From: Protula sp. h YS-2021
Lineage: Eukaryota > Annelida > Polychaeta > Sabellida > Serpulidae
Length of the DNA stretch: 64,000 nucleotides
Direction: 5' to 3'
NCBI GenBank assembly: GCA_949752745.1
Contig: OX457025.1
Span: 51,419,098-51,483,097 of the forward strand
Shown: positions 37,828-49,589 of the stretch, one piece after another
Layout: each line of letters starts with the position of its first letter
How positions within the stretch are numbered: the stretch's first letter is position 1
Translations under genes and position numbers: made by a program
Notes under the pieces: generated by a model
The model's database searches: none
What the model was told of the DNA's origin: nothing
What the model saw: the letters and a program-made list of their open reading frames with translations, nothing else

Positions 37828-38860
37828 AAATAAGCAAACAAACCTATCGTGTTTGGAAAGTATGTGTATGCATGAGAATGTGTGGGAAATGCTTAATAAA
37901 AAAAACTCTGATACTGTCTCCCCTCTCTCCCCCCCCCGTCTCGGTGCACACACACCGTTTCACTCGAGACGCTCACGGCTTTTTTTTTTCACAAGCTCCG
38001 CCCCCCTCCCTACCATCCCCATACACGTTTTCACCGGAAACACCTTTCTTTCGCTCGCAATCCTTGCAACTGCATCAAATGACGTTTTCTATCGTCATCA
38101 CTTCCCAACCACACTCTTACAACTCACTCTGCAAAGCCTCAATGCGCCTTCTTTCAAAAAAAGAAGCCCCTCCCTCTCATACTGTCACCCTCTCCCCCAA
38201 CCCCGTCTCGGTGTACACACACCGTTTCACTCGAGACGCTCACGGCTTTTTTTTCCCCTCACAAGCCCTCCTCCCTACCATCCCCATACACGTTTTCACC
38301 GGAAACACCTTTCTTTCGCTCGCAATGGCTTGCAATCCTTCCAACTGCATCAAATGACGTTTTCTATCATCATCACTTCCCAACCACACTCTAACAACTC
38401 ACTCTGCAAAGCCTCAATGCTAAAGCAAGGGAGGGAGGGGGGAGGGAGGGTCCCATAGACATGCTTGACAAACTCTTTCCAACTGGCCTTTTTTCCTTCA
38501 ATACACTTCCTTTTATATGAACCAGCAAAAGGAGCGAAATTTTCACATGCTCTCACCAATAAAAATGCACCTTTAACACTACATTCTCATTTGCACTTTT
38601 TTCACTCCACTTTCGTCCAAACATTTCGCTCTTTCGCTCGTCAATACAAATGCACCTTTAACACTGCATTCTCATTGGTGCTTTTTCGCTCCTTTTCCTC
38701 ACCCATATATAAACCACTGCACTCCACTCAAGGGCAGTGGTTCTCTCCTCCATTTTCCGTTGCTATGCAGTGGTTCTCTCCTCCATTTTCCGTTGCTATG
38801 CAGTGGTTCTCTCCTCCATTTTCCGTTGCTATGCAGTGGTGCTCTCCTTTTCATACTACT
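37828..38860. repeat. Right terminal inverted repeat of Polinton
   Basis: Mirror of 18,013-18,987. It has three 33-bp subunits near its outer end (about 38,728-38,830) where the left has one; other small indels account for the rest of the length difference. The terminal bases are CATACTACT, the complement of the left start. Confidence 0.93.
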
Positions 38861-38866
38861 GCGAGT
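38861..38866. repeat. Target-site duplication, right
   Basis: GCGAGT, identical to 18,007-18,012. Confidence 0.93.
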
Positions 38867-39249
38867 TTTCACACGCGATCACGTAGATACAGCACCTCGC
38901 TCGCCCTACCTCCGACCATTGGCTTTTTCTTCCGTAACTTTAAACGACATTTTTTTAAAAACGGTTTCTTAAAAAGTTCTGAATCTCAAATAATAATCAT
39001 AATAACAGAAGGAATACTAATAATAATAACAGACTGTCTGATATAGTATATATAATATATATAAAAATAATGATAATAATAATAACAGAATGTCCGAGGA
39101 CACTGTCAGGCATGTAAGTGGTCCGTGAGCAAAACACTCTTTTTAAAGAGTGTATTTTTCTTTTAGAAAAGGGTTTTATAAAGTTCTAACAGCAAAAAGA
39201 AACCTTTTTAAAAATTTGTAAAATACATGGCACTGGCATAGGGAGGAAC

Positions 39250-39402
39250 ACTGATTATATATATAATATATATAATATATATAATATATATAATATATAT
39301 AATATATATAATATATATAATATATATATAATATATATAATATATATAATAATATAATATATATATAATGTATATAATATATATAATATATATATATATA
39401 TA
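39250..39402. repeat. (TA)n-rich microsatellite
   Basis: Runs of TATATAATATA units. The foldback element starts directly after it. Flanking text between 38,867 and 39,250 shows no gene, only AATAATAATAACAGA-type short repeats. Confidence 0.9.
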
Positions 39403-40620
39403 TGTTACAGGGAAACTGTGATTTCAGGGAAACTATAGTTTCCCTAGGGAAACTATACTTTCCCTGACCGAACCAGGGAAACTATAGTTTCCCTAAAAAT
39501 TTTCAGGGAAACTATAGTTCCCCTGAATTTTACCACACAAAACGTTAAAGATTCCCTGAAATGAAAGTTCGGTGAAGTTGAAACTTATCCAAATGGCTTT
39601 TTTATCTCGACATAAAAGACAACGTTTTTGCTTTATCAATGCCAATCACAAGCTGGAATTGCACTTCATAGGTGATCGAAACAAGAGCAATTGACGTTGT
39701 AACACAATGATTAACGATTAAAAAATTGCAATTATACATAAAAGAAACTATTAACCTTTCAGGAAATGCAATTAGTAATTACAATTATACATGAAAGATT
39801 TTTATGGCTTAATGATCAGGCGATTTGAATTACATTTTTTAAATTAAGTTTCTGTGATGCATTGTCAACGAATTCTCCGGAGACGATCATTTCATCAGGA
39901 TTGTAGCTTAACTCCGGTGTTTGATGGATTAAGCCGTTTGCTATATAAGAGAGTAAAAATATTCATCAAGCATAATTCGAAATTACCTGCAAGAATACTG
40001 ATCGGAGATGGATGACATAGAAAACCGCTTTACTGGAGAACTTCTTCAAACTCTTTCGGCCAAGGTGGACCCGAAAAAAAGTCTGCTTCTGGCTAAGCAT
40101 GACTACGAAATTTTTCTGACTGAAATTCTGGAGGCCAAGAATGCAAACTCAAGAAACAGCGACACGTGCTTAGGAAGTACGATGTGCTTGCATGTGGTGA
40201 CGTTCAGAAAATTATCAAAAAACAAAATTCAGAAAACGATGAACCAAAATACTTCGTGCCTGTGGAGCAAATGTATGACGTTATCAAAAGGGCTCACATT
40301 GCCACTGGCCATGGTGGCAGAGACAAAATGGTAAAAGAAATTCGGAAAATTCACACAAGTGAATAATTGTATTGTAATTGAAGCGAAAGATATGAAGGAA
40401 TAAAAGTGAAGTTAGAGCAATGTGTTTTATTAATACTTGCCCAGTTTCCAGATGTTCAGCCATTTCAGGAAATCTTTAACGTTTTGCGTGGTAAAATTCA
40501 GGGAAACTATAGTTTCCCTGAAAATTTTTAGGGAACTATAGTTTCCCTGGTTCGGTCAGGGAAAGTATACTTTCCCTAGGGAAACTATAGTTTCCCTGAA
40601 ATCACAATTTCCCTGTAACA
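39403..40620. mobile_element. Foldback DNA element 1 with Ginger-like TIRs
   Basis: TIRs of about 160 bp start TGTTACAGGGAAA and are built from repeated perfect palindromes AGGGAAACTATAGTTTCCCT. The element is 1,218 bp with near-matching 4-bp flanks (TATA/TACA). TGTNR starts and 4-bp duplications are described for Ginger transposons, and the interior holds an integrase-type zinc-binding fragment, so a Ginger-derived non-autonomous element is likely. Confidence 0.7.
40008..40366 (+). pseudogene. KRBA2/Ginger-like integrase N-terminal fragment
   Basis: Two overlapping frames make one broken protein. The first has an acidic-helical segment (KHDYEIFLTEILEAKN), the second continues with RKYDVLACGDVQKII and a YDVIKRAHIATGHGG motif. 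That His-containing motif is the H2C2-type integrase zinc-binding entry seen in KRBA2/SCAND3-like and Ginger integrases. A frameshift falls near 40,165. The catalytic core is missing, so it cannot act. Confidence 0.6.
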
Positions 40621-40655
40621 TACATATAATATATATATATAATATATAGTATATA

Positions 40656-42058
40656 TGTTACAGCGGATCTGTAGAATCAGCGAATCTGTAGATCCGCTGA
40701 AAATTTCAGCGAATCTGTAGATTCGCTGAATCTACAGATTCGCTGGTTTTTGACCTAAAAAATTATACAGATTCGCTGAAATTGCCTGATCGGCCATCTT
40801 TACCGAAATGGTCACTTGTTTTCGCTAATATTTGAAATTTAAGTGCTTTTGAGTGGTTAGGTTACTCCAGATGTATTTTACACACCTTTTCCTTGATTTG
40901 TGTGAAGGGAATATATTAAAATCGAGCTTCATTCTCTGTTTCCATTCCTATTAACTCATTTCATGTAGCTGAGGTTTTTTGGTCATTTGATGAAAATGCA
41001 GCAATTTACATGCTTTCACACTGGAATAAAGTTTCTATTCCTTGAAATGCTTGTCCTATCAATTTCAGTTAAATTAAACCATTAGTGTGCGGAGCATCGA
41101 AAATTAACACTGATTGGATAAGCGTACCGTAATTCAATTGCAATCTATATCAAAGAGATATTTGTGTTGCACTCACGGAAAAATAATTGCAATTTGGCTA
41201 ATAGCAATTTGAATGATACTCAGAAGGGGAGTAATGATTGCAATTTATTTAGAAACAATAGTATTAAGATTTGTTGTGATCACTTTTATGAAAGACCACG
41301 ACACAAAGAGAGAAACTTAATTTAACCCTTCGTGAATATTGATAGCAAATATTTTCGAACGCTTTCCAATACTGTTTTTCATTTAAGACTCGAAATTCGC
41401 ATTTCAACAGTGCATTTTAAAGCTAGTTAAATAAAAATATGTGAAATTTTAAAAGTTCCGATTGCAATATATCCTATTCCCCAAAAAACAAGAAACTTAA
41501 TTTAGGCATTAGTTAATATTGATAGCAAATATTTTCGAACGCTTTCCAATACTGTTTTTCATTTGAGACTAGAAATTCGCATTTCAACAATGCATTTTAA
41601 AGCTAGTTAAATAAAAATGTGTGTAATTTTAAAAGTTCCGATTGCAATATATCCTATTCCCCAAAAAACAAGAAACTTCATTTATGCATTTGTGAATATT
41701 GATAGCAAATATTTTCGAACGCTTTCCAATACTGTTTTTTCATTTGAGACTCGAAATTCGCATTTCAACAATGCATTTTAAAGCTAGTTAAAAAAATATG
41801 TGTAATTTTAAAAGTTCCGATTGCAATATACCACATTCCCAAAAAACAAGAAAAAGGTGTGTAAAACACCTCTGAAGTAAAGAAGTCACATAAAAGCAAT
41901 TAAATTTCAAATATCACCCAACACAAGTAATCTTGTCGGTAAAGATGACTGGTCAGGCAATTTCAGCGAATCTGTATAATTTTAAAGGGGAAAAACCAGC
42001 GAATCTGTAGATTCGCTGAAAATCTATAGATTCGCTGGTTTTACAGATTTGCTGTAAC

Positions 42059-42059
<1 letters not shown>
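40656..42059. mobile_element. Foldback DNA element 2 (non-coding)
   Basis: TIRs of about 140-160 bp start TGTTACAGCG and consist of hairpin modules with 9-bp arms CAGCGAATC/GATTCGCTG around a 4-base loop. The interior holds three tandem copies of a block of about 180 bp (from about 41,310 to 41,850) containing ATTTTCGAACGCTTTCCAAT. No coding sequence. It shares the TGTTACAG start with element 1 but not its interior. Confidence 0.75.

Positions 42060-42147
<88 letters not shown>
42060..42147. repeat. (TA)n microsatellite
   Basis: Pure TA run directly between foldback elements 2 and 3. Confidence 0.95.
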
Positions 42148-42151
<4 letters not shown>

Positions 42152-42195
42152 AATAATAACAGACACTCCGATATAATATATATAATATATATATG

Positions 42196-43242
42196 TGTTA
42201 CAGCGAATCTGTAAAACCAGCGAATCCATTGATTCGCTGAAAATTTCAGCGAATCTGTAGATTCGCTGACTCACTTAGCGAATCTATAGATTCACTGGTT
42301 TTTTCACCTTTAAAATTATACAGATTCGCTGAAATTGCCTGATCGAGCATCTTTACCGACAGCATGACTTGTTTTTTGTTAATATTTGAAATTTAATTGT
42401 TGTTGTGTGATTTCGTAAGTCCGGTTGTATTTTACACACTTTTTTCTCGGTGTATGTGAAGGGAATGTATTAAAATCGAGCTTTATTCTCTGTTTTCATT
42501 GCTTTTAAATCATTTCATGCAGCTGTGTGTTTTGGACATTTGGTGGAAATGCAGCAATTTATATGCTTTCACAGCGGAATAAAGTTTCTATTCGTCGAAA
42601 TCATGGTCCAATCATTTCCTGTTAAATTAAACTATTAGTGTGGGGAGCATCGAAACTTAACACTGATTGGATAACCGTACCGTAATTCAATTGCAATTTA
42701 TATCACCCGGAGGGGAAGAAGATTTTTGTGCTGCACTCACAGAAAAATATCGCAGTTTGGCTAATAGCAATTTGAATGATACTCAGAATGGGAGTTATGA
42801 TTGCAATTTATTTAGAAACAAAGTATTAAGATTTGGTGTGATCACTTTTTTGAAAGACCACAACACAAAGAGAGAAACTTAATTTAAGCCTATGTGAATA
42901 TTGATAGCAATATTTTCGAACGCTTTCCAATATTGTTTTTCATTTGAGGCTGGAAATTCGCATTTCAACAGTGCATTTTAAAGCTAGTTAAATAAAAATA
43001 TAAGTAATTTAAAAAGTTCCGATAGCTATATATCACACTCTCCCCAAAAAAGAAAAAGGTGTGTAAAACACCTCTGGAGTAAAGAAGTCACATGATAGCA
43101 ATTACTTTTCAAATATCACCCAACACAAGTAATCCTGTCGGTAAAGATGACTGGTCAGGCAATTTCAGCAAATCTGTATAATTTTAAAGGGGAAAAACCA
43201 GCGAATCTGTAGATTCGCTGAAAATTTTCAGCGAATCTACAG
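42196..43242. mobile_element. Foldback DNA element 3, right TIR truncated
   Basis: Same family as element 2: left TIR starts TGTTACAGCGAATC, the interior is clearly homologous, and it holds one copy of the 180-bp block rather than three. The right TIR stops within the hairpin modules, before the TGTAACA end, and is followed by a GGGGG run and a (GAAA)n tract (about 43,273-43,312). Confidence 0.75.
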
Positions 43243-43274
43243 AGGGGGTAGGGACAGGAAAGGAGAGGTAGCGA

Positions 43275-43310
<36 letters not shown>

Positions 43311-43559
43311 AAAAACAAGTTTGTCCAAGGACAAAGTCCCAGCTTACGAAAAGCAATAAAACCAACTCCAGCGTGCATGAGTAAGGGAATTTTCCTGAAA
43401 AATTGGGCTTCAAAAGATGAGACGGCAAAGAGCTAGCCCAATAATTAATTTAGCACCGGACCAGAACATAGACCGATAAATGCATACAAAGATTTCTTTC
43501 CCAGAAAAATGTGAAACAGATTTTTTGTATCTCTTGTAGACTGGATAGCCTACAATAGA

Positions 43560-44520
43560 TACCTTCAAACAACGCTCGCATTTCGGACCAGTGCGCATAT
43601 TTATGCAACTTGTCTTGAGGCGCGGTTCTTATTCAGACAAGTGCGCATGTTTATTTAATTTTGCGTAGATGCGTGGTCCCCATTTTGAAACAGTGTACAT
43701 GATTATTTAACTTGCGTTGATGTGCGGTTCGCATTTCTGACGAGCGCCCATGTTTTGTTGACCTTTTGTGGATGTGCGGTTCTTATTTCGGATCAATGCG
43801 CACGTTTATTTACCTTGTGTTGATGTGCGCTTCTTATTTCGGATCAATGCGCATCTTTATTTACCTTGTGTTGATGTGCGGTTTTCATTTCAGACCACTG
43901 CGCATGTCTATTCAACTTTTTTTCGGACAAGTGCGCATGTTTGTTTAATTGCGTTGATGTGCGGTGCTTATTTTGGACCGGATCGCATGTTTATTTAACT
44001 TCCGTCGATGCGCGGTTCGCATTTCAGGCCATTGCCCATGTTTATTTAACTTGTGTTGATGCGTGGTTGTCATTTCAGACCAGTGCGCATATTTATTTAA
44101 CTTGCGTTGATGCGCGGTTCGCATTTCGGACCACTGCGCATGTTTATTTAATTTGCCTCGATGTGCGGTTTGCATTTCGGACCACTGCGCATGTTTCTTA
44201 AGGCTACATTGATGCGCGGTTCGCATTTCAGACCACTGCGCATGTCTATTCAACTTACGTCGAAGCGTAGTTCTTTTTTTCCGACCAGTGCGCATGTTTA
44301 TTTAACCTGCGTTGATGCGCGGTGCTTATTTTGGACCAGTTCGCATCTTTATTTATCTTCCGTCGATGCGCAGTTCACATTTCGGACCAATGCGCATGTT
44401 TATTTAACTTGCATCGATGCGGAGTACTGCGAATGTTTCTTTAACTTGCGTCGATGTGCGGTTGTTAAATCTGACTACTGCGCAAGTTCATTTAACTTGC
44501 GTTTATGCGCTGTAGAAGGA
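43560..44520. repeat. 51-bp minisatellite, array A
   Basis: Unit contains TTGCGTTGATGCGCGG, CATTTCGGACCA, GTGCGCATG and TTTATTTAAC; each unit can form a hairpin between ATGCGC and GCGCAT. About 19 diverged units. Because 51 is a multiple of three, it reads as a 17-residue repeat on both strands. Confidence 0.9.
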
Positions 44521-45800
44521 GATTCATTTAATTTTTTTTTCAAAAATTCCGAAAAAATTCTTAAGTTTTCCAATTCACTCAAAAAGCACAAGCCGTATGC
44601 ATGACCCCTAGAGACGGCTCATATCGAAAATAAATGAAATCTGATAAAAACTGTAGGAGGAAATGCATTTTGATTTTTTTCTTCAAAAATTCTCTCATCG
44701 ACTGAAAAAGACAGGCCATATTCACGACACCCTAAGCATGCCTCAGCCCCAAAATAAATTATGTTGATCAAAAGTGCAGGAGAAAATGCATTTTGAGGTA
44801 TTTTCATCAAAAACTCCCCCCGAAATCAAAAATTCCCAAGTCGAGTCAAATAGCACAAGCCGTATGCGAGACCTACCTAAGGATGCCTCATAGCAAAAAT
44901 AAATGAAATCGGATAAAACCTGTAGGAGGAAATGCATTTTGAAGTTTTTCTTCAAAAATTCCCAAAAAATACAGAAATTGTCGGATCGACTAAAAAGCGC
45001 AAGTCGTATTCTGAGCACCTTAGGGATGCCTCAAACCCCCCCCCCCCAAAAAAAAAGGTTCAAAACTGTAGGGGGAAATGCATTTTGAAGTTTTTTCTTC
45101 AAAAACTCACTAAAAGTACAAAAATTGCCCGATCGACTAAAAAGCACAAGCCGTATGCACTCACACCAAAAATAAATGACATCGAATCAAAATTGTAGGG
45201 GTAGATGCATTTTGAATTATTTTCAAAATTTTTGCTTAAAAAATTTCCCAAAAATACAAACTAAAAAAGCATAAACCGTATGCACGACCCTTTAGGGGTG
45301 CCTCATACCAAAAATAAATGACATCGGGTCAAAAATGTAAGAGGAGATACTTTTTAAAATTTCTTTAAAAAATCCCAAAAAATTCAAAAATCACCCGATC
45401 GACTAAAAAAGCACAAGCCGTATGCACGACCGCTTAGGAAATCCTCACACCAAAAATAAATGACATCGAATCAAAATTGTAGGAGTAGATGCATTTTTTT
45501 TCAAAATTTTTGCTTAAAAAAATCCCCAAAAATACAAAAATTGTCCGATCGACTAAAAAAGCACAAGCCGTATGCACGACCCTTTAGGGGTGCCTCATAC
45601 CAAAAATAAATGACATCGGGTAAAAAATGTAAGAGGAGATACATTTTTAATTTTTTTCTTTAAAAATTCGCCAAAAATTCAAAAATCACCCGATCAACTA
45701 GAAAAGCACAAGCCGTATGCACGACTCCTTAGGAATGCCTCACACCAAAAATAAATGACATCGGATCAAAATTGTAGGAGAAGACGCATTTTGAAACAAA
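44520..45800. repeat. Tandem repeat of about 155 bp, array A
   Basis: Unit contains CGATCGACTAAAAAAGCAC, AAGCCGTATGCACGAC, GGGGTGCCTCATACC, AAAAATAAATGACATCG and GTAGGAGGAGAT. About eight units, diverged. Some units end in C-rich or A-rich runs. Confidence 0.88.
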
Positions 45801-45889
45801 GTTTACAGCGAACTAACTAACTAACGGACGCCATCCGCAGACCGATAGGAATACCCCAGCTTACGTGTAACGTAAGCTGGACTAAAAAG

Positions 45890-46220
45890 AAATGAAGAAG
45901 AAAGAGTTTTTATATACTGATTTTTTATATAATTTTACTCAAGCCGGTTTAGAATGTACCCATATATATCGACATTGCTGATAATTTTAAAGTCGGGACG
46001 ATACAATTTAGCGTATAAACCTAACAATTCCGAGTCACTAGCAAATGAGTTAGTGTAGTATACGACTGTACACACACATGGAATGCTTCTGAGAGATGCA
46101 GAATTATAAATTTTGCCTACAAAATATATCAAGGAACACATTGAAATATTGAGAGGGGCTTCAGCTCAAGACCTGTTGCTTCACAAGCGACAACGAACCA
46201 CCAGACTATACGCCTCCACA
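45890..46220. other. Unique spacer, no gene seen
   Basis: AT-rich sequence between composite element A and the R1-like region. Nothing recognisable. Confidence 0.35.
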
Positions 46221-46869
46221 ACATGCGGTTGAAGATGTGTCAAGCAGGAGCACTTTGTGATGTTCTGATATTTCGGCGTTTTTTTTCCACTATTTTTCGA
46301 CCAATCGCCAAAGTAAATATAAGCCCGATGCGGGAATATAGGGGCACATTCTTGCAAAATTTTGACACAATTCCACCGGATCTACAGAAAGAGCAGCATT
46401 TTGTGTTGTCTGAGATTTGGCACTATATGGTCAATATTTTGTCCAAGTTTGGCCAAATCGCAAAAAAAGTTGTGTGGGGGATTACCCAGGAAACCTTTCT
46501 GGCAAAATTCAAAACAGACGGACCATAAATATTGGAACAGCAGCATTTCAAAAATTGCTTACACACACACACAACGGACGACAGATAGCCCACAAGTGAT
46601 AGTATAGTCCATTTGAAAGTCTATTTGAAAGCAATGTGATAAACAGGTCAATGAGCAATTTTTGAATTTTAAGCTTTACATATGAGTATTCAGCTTTTAA
46701 GAAGGTAACATCATATCCCTAGCGTTAGAAACGATTTTAGTAAGAATTGGCTTTTCGTCTATATTTTTTCCCGAATTTCGCAAAAACCAACATTTACCAG
46801 GTAAGTACCAATGACCACTATCTTCATTGAAAATTTCAAGAACGTAAGGCCATTTATGTGGTGTGAGTT

Positions 46870-46905
<36 letters not shown>

Positions 46906-46935
46906 CTATATTTCCGCCAGTTTTTAGCCAATCAC

Positions 46936-46974
<39 letters not shown>

Positions 46975-48360
46975 CGGACTTGTACGCAGTAATTCCTGCT
47001 ACCTATACTTAAAGTTTCAAGACAGTAAGGCTATATTCCTGGAGTTGGTTAAGATTTTACGAAAAAACGTTTTATAGCCAATATTTAAACCAATTTTTGG
47101 CGAATGGCCAAAAAGATAATAGCCAGATAGGTACTAATGTGTGCCAATATTACATAAAATTAAAGGCAATGAGGTTATTTTCCTGGCGTTAGTTAAGATT
47201 TTTTGGAAAAATTGCCTTTTCGCCAATAATTCGGCCAATTTTTAGCGAATCACTCAGGAAGAGAGAAAGAAACAATAGCAAACTAAGTTCAAACATCCGC
47301 TTCCCTTATTCCCTTATTCTTCTTATTTTAAGAAGCTAAGATTATATAACTGGTGTTAGTTAAGATTTTAGTAAGAAATTCTTTTTTCGTCAATATTTCC
47401 GCCAATTTTTCAGTAATAGTTAGGTAAGTACCAATGATGGCTATTTTATCTAAAATTTGAAGATGGTAAGGACATTTCTTTGGTAAGAGTTCAGATTTTA
47501 CTGATATATTTTTCTGTTTGTAACTAGTACTTCCGCCAAATTTGGCCAGGCACGAAAAACAAGTGAAGTCCCGTGAGTAGTAATGATTGCTACCTATACC
47601 CCAAAGTTCAAGACAATGAAGCTATTTTCCTGGAGTCTGTTGCGATTTTACTGAATTTTTATTGGCTGTTCGTTACAATTTCCGCAAACTTTTGGTGAAT
47701 GGTCATAACAAGTAAAGGTTAGAAGGACAATATGCACTTATCTTCCACCAAAATTTCAGAACATTTCCATGAAAACCCTAGGGGACACTTTTTCAAGAAA
47801 TTTGTTTTTTTTTTGCCAATATTTCCGCCACTTTTTGTGAATTGGCAAAAAAAAATAAAAAAATAAAAAATAGCCAGTCAGGTAGTAATCCTTGCCACCT
47901 TTACTTAAAATTGGTTTTTTTTTTGCTAAAATATTCGTCAAATATTGGGTCAATCAGCAAGAAAGTAATAGCCAGGTAGGTAGTAACGCTTGCTACTCTC
48001 ACTTAAAATTTCAAGACAGTGAGACTATTTTGCTGGAGATAGTTAAGATTTTATTTTAAAAAATCGTCACTTTTTGGCGAATCGCCAAAAAAAAAAAAAA
48101 GGAATAGCCAAGTGGACACTTATGCACCCTACCTTCCATCAAATTTTAGAACGTTTCCACGAAAACCATGGGAGATAAGTTTGACAGAAATTTGGTTTTT
48201 TGGCCAATATTTATGCCAATTTTTGCGAATTGCCAAAAATAATAGTAATAGCAAGATAGGCACTTATGTCCAATACCATCAACCAAAATCAACACATTCA
48301 GGCTAAAAATCTAGGAGAAGATACGATTTTTCAACTTCAAAGCGCACACACACACATACT
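46220..48360. repeat. R1-like diverged tandem region
   Basis: Repeats of a block with TTTTTGGCGAATCGCCAAAA, AATAGCCAGGTAGGTA, TTCAAGACAGTAAGG and TTAAGATTTTA recur about every 150-180 bp. Two long homopolymer runs (T at about 46,869-46,903, A at about 46,938-46,970) face each other and could pair. It ends with CACACACATACTTTCAAGCC, as the related copy does near 10,740. Confidence 0.65.
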
Positions 48361-48924
48361 TTCAAGCCCTTATAGCCTGTTTCTGTAAAAAAAAAAGCTG
48401 GGGCTGAAAACGAAAACTGGCATTTACTACGAGATAATATCAATAGTTTCATGAGAAGGCTACATTTTCACAGCCCCATTCTGACGATTGAAGCCGCGGC
48501 ACTGATCAGTTCCCAGCACCGACCCGTCACAGCAGGTTGTCATTGTAAGGCCAGAAACAAGTTTGTCCAAGGACAAAGTCCCAGCTTACGAAAAGCAATA
48601 AAGTCACTTCCATCGTGCATGAGCAAGGGAATTTCCCTGAAAACTTGGGCTTCAAAAGATAAGATGGCGAAGAGCTAGCTCAATAATTAATTTAGCACCG
48701 GACCAGAACATAGACCGATAAATGCATACAAAGATTTCTTTCCCAGAAAAATGGTCTGACAGACTGCATAGTCTGCCATAGATATCTTCGAAAACGCACG
48801 CATTTCGTATCAGTACGCATATTTATGTAACTTGCCTCGATGCGCGGTTCTTATTCAGACAAGTGCGCATGTTCATTTAATTTGCGTTGATGCGCGGCTC
48901 TCATTTTGGAACAGTGCACATGTT

Positions 48925-49585
48925 TATTGATAGGCCTTTGGCTTGCAAGGGTTATATGAATTTGTGTGAGCAGCCGTTCGTCCTTTTTTTCTTCTTGACA
49001 GTTTTCCCATTTTTGTATCTTCTTTTCTGACACTATGGCCCTAGGACCATGAAACTTGGGACTTATGAAGAGCTTAATCTGAACGTGTGCATGTGACTTT
49101 TAATTTTCGACTTCGATTTCGTTTTCTTTGTTAAAACGCCATGTTAAAAGAGTGTATTTTTTGCAAGTAAATGTTGAGCATTTAACGTATAGCACAGAAT
49201 ACCACACAGTTGCTTAGTTTTGTGCGAGCTCTCACTGCGTAAACAGATAGCACAGTGTATGCGTGATCAGTCAATCAAACCTTACGTCAACAAAAACCAA
49301 ACACTACTCGGCTTATAAGACGTATTCAAACTGTGTTCTTTGGTAATATATTTAGCTGGTATTAAGTTATCAACCTATGGAGTTTTTTTCTTGACAGTCG
49401 TCCGATTTTTTTAGAATATTATAAGCCGCATACATGCTGTGCCATAAGCTCTGTACATAGTTGTATAACACACTGTATGCATGTTGTAAAATACTTTATA
49501 TTATTCTAGAAATAACCCACTGAAGGAAGTATTTTAGCGTTTTAATTTTTGTCAAGTGTATAACATTTCGCTAGCGAAATACTGT
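48925..49585. other. Insertion inside the 51-bp array of element B
   Basis: Unique sequence that breaks the array; absent from element A. It ends near a perfect 16-bp palindrome ATTTCGCTAGCGAAAT (about 49,566-49,581). No coding content is recognised. Its origin is unknown. Confidence 0.55.
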
Positions 49586-49589
49586 TCTA

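Larger units (their letters stand above)
18013..38860. mobile_element. Complete Polinton/Maverick element (copy 1)
   Basis: The element is 20,848 bp, bounded by long terminal inverted repeats that begin AGTAGTATGAAAAGG, and flanked by a perfect GCGAGT duplication. It encodes the diagnostic Polinton set: protein-primed PolB, retroviral-type integrase, adenain-like protease, packaging ATPase, major and minor capsid proteins. The plus block (20.4-26.4 kb) and minus block (26.5-36.5 kb) converge. Several core genes carry stops or frameshifts, seen by comparison with copy 2 at 57.8-64 kb, so this copy is a fairly young but inactivated insertion. Related elements are also called adintovirus-like; capsid genes imply a virion-forming ancestor. 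Confidence 0.97.
43313..45880. mobile_element. Composite element A (Helentron/HINE-like), two minisatellites
   Basis: Starts AACAAGTTTGTCCAAGGACA and CCCAGCTTACG, ends in a hairpin CCAGCTTACG-TGTAA-CGTAAGCTGG followed by CTAA. The CAGCTTACG motif is therefore inverted near both ends, like the subterminal inverted repeats of Helentrons; hairpin plus CTRR end fits Helitron-type termini. Interior: a 51-bp minisatellite (43,560-44,520) and a repeat of about 155 bp (44,520-45,800). Non-coding. Class assignment is inference. Confidence 0.6.

Noticed and set aside
42041..42274. Tyr/Ile repeat frames at (TA)n tracts, also at 53.9-54.1 kb
   Set aside because: Dinucleotide repeats are open in several frames by composition.
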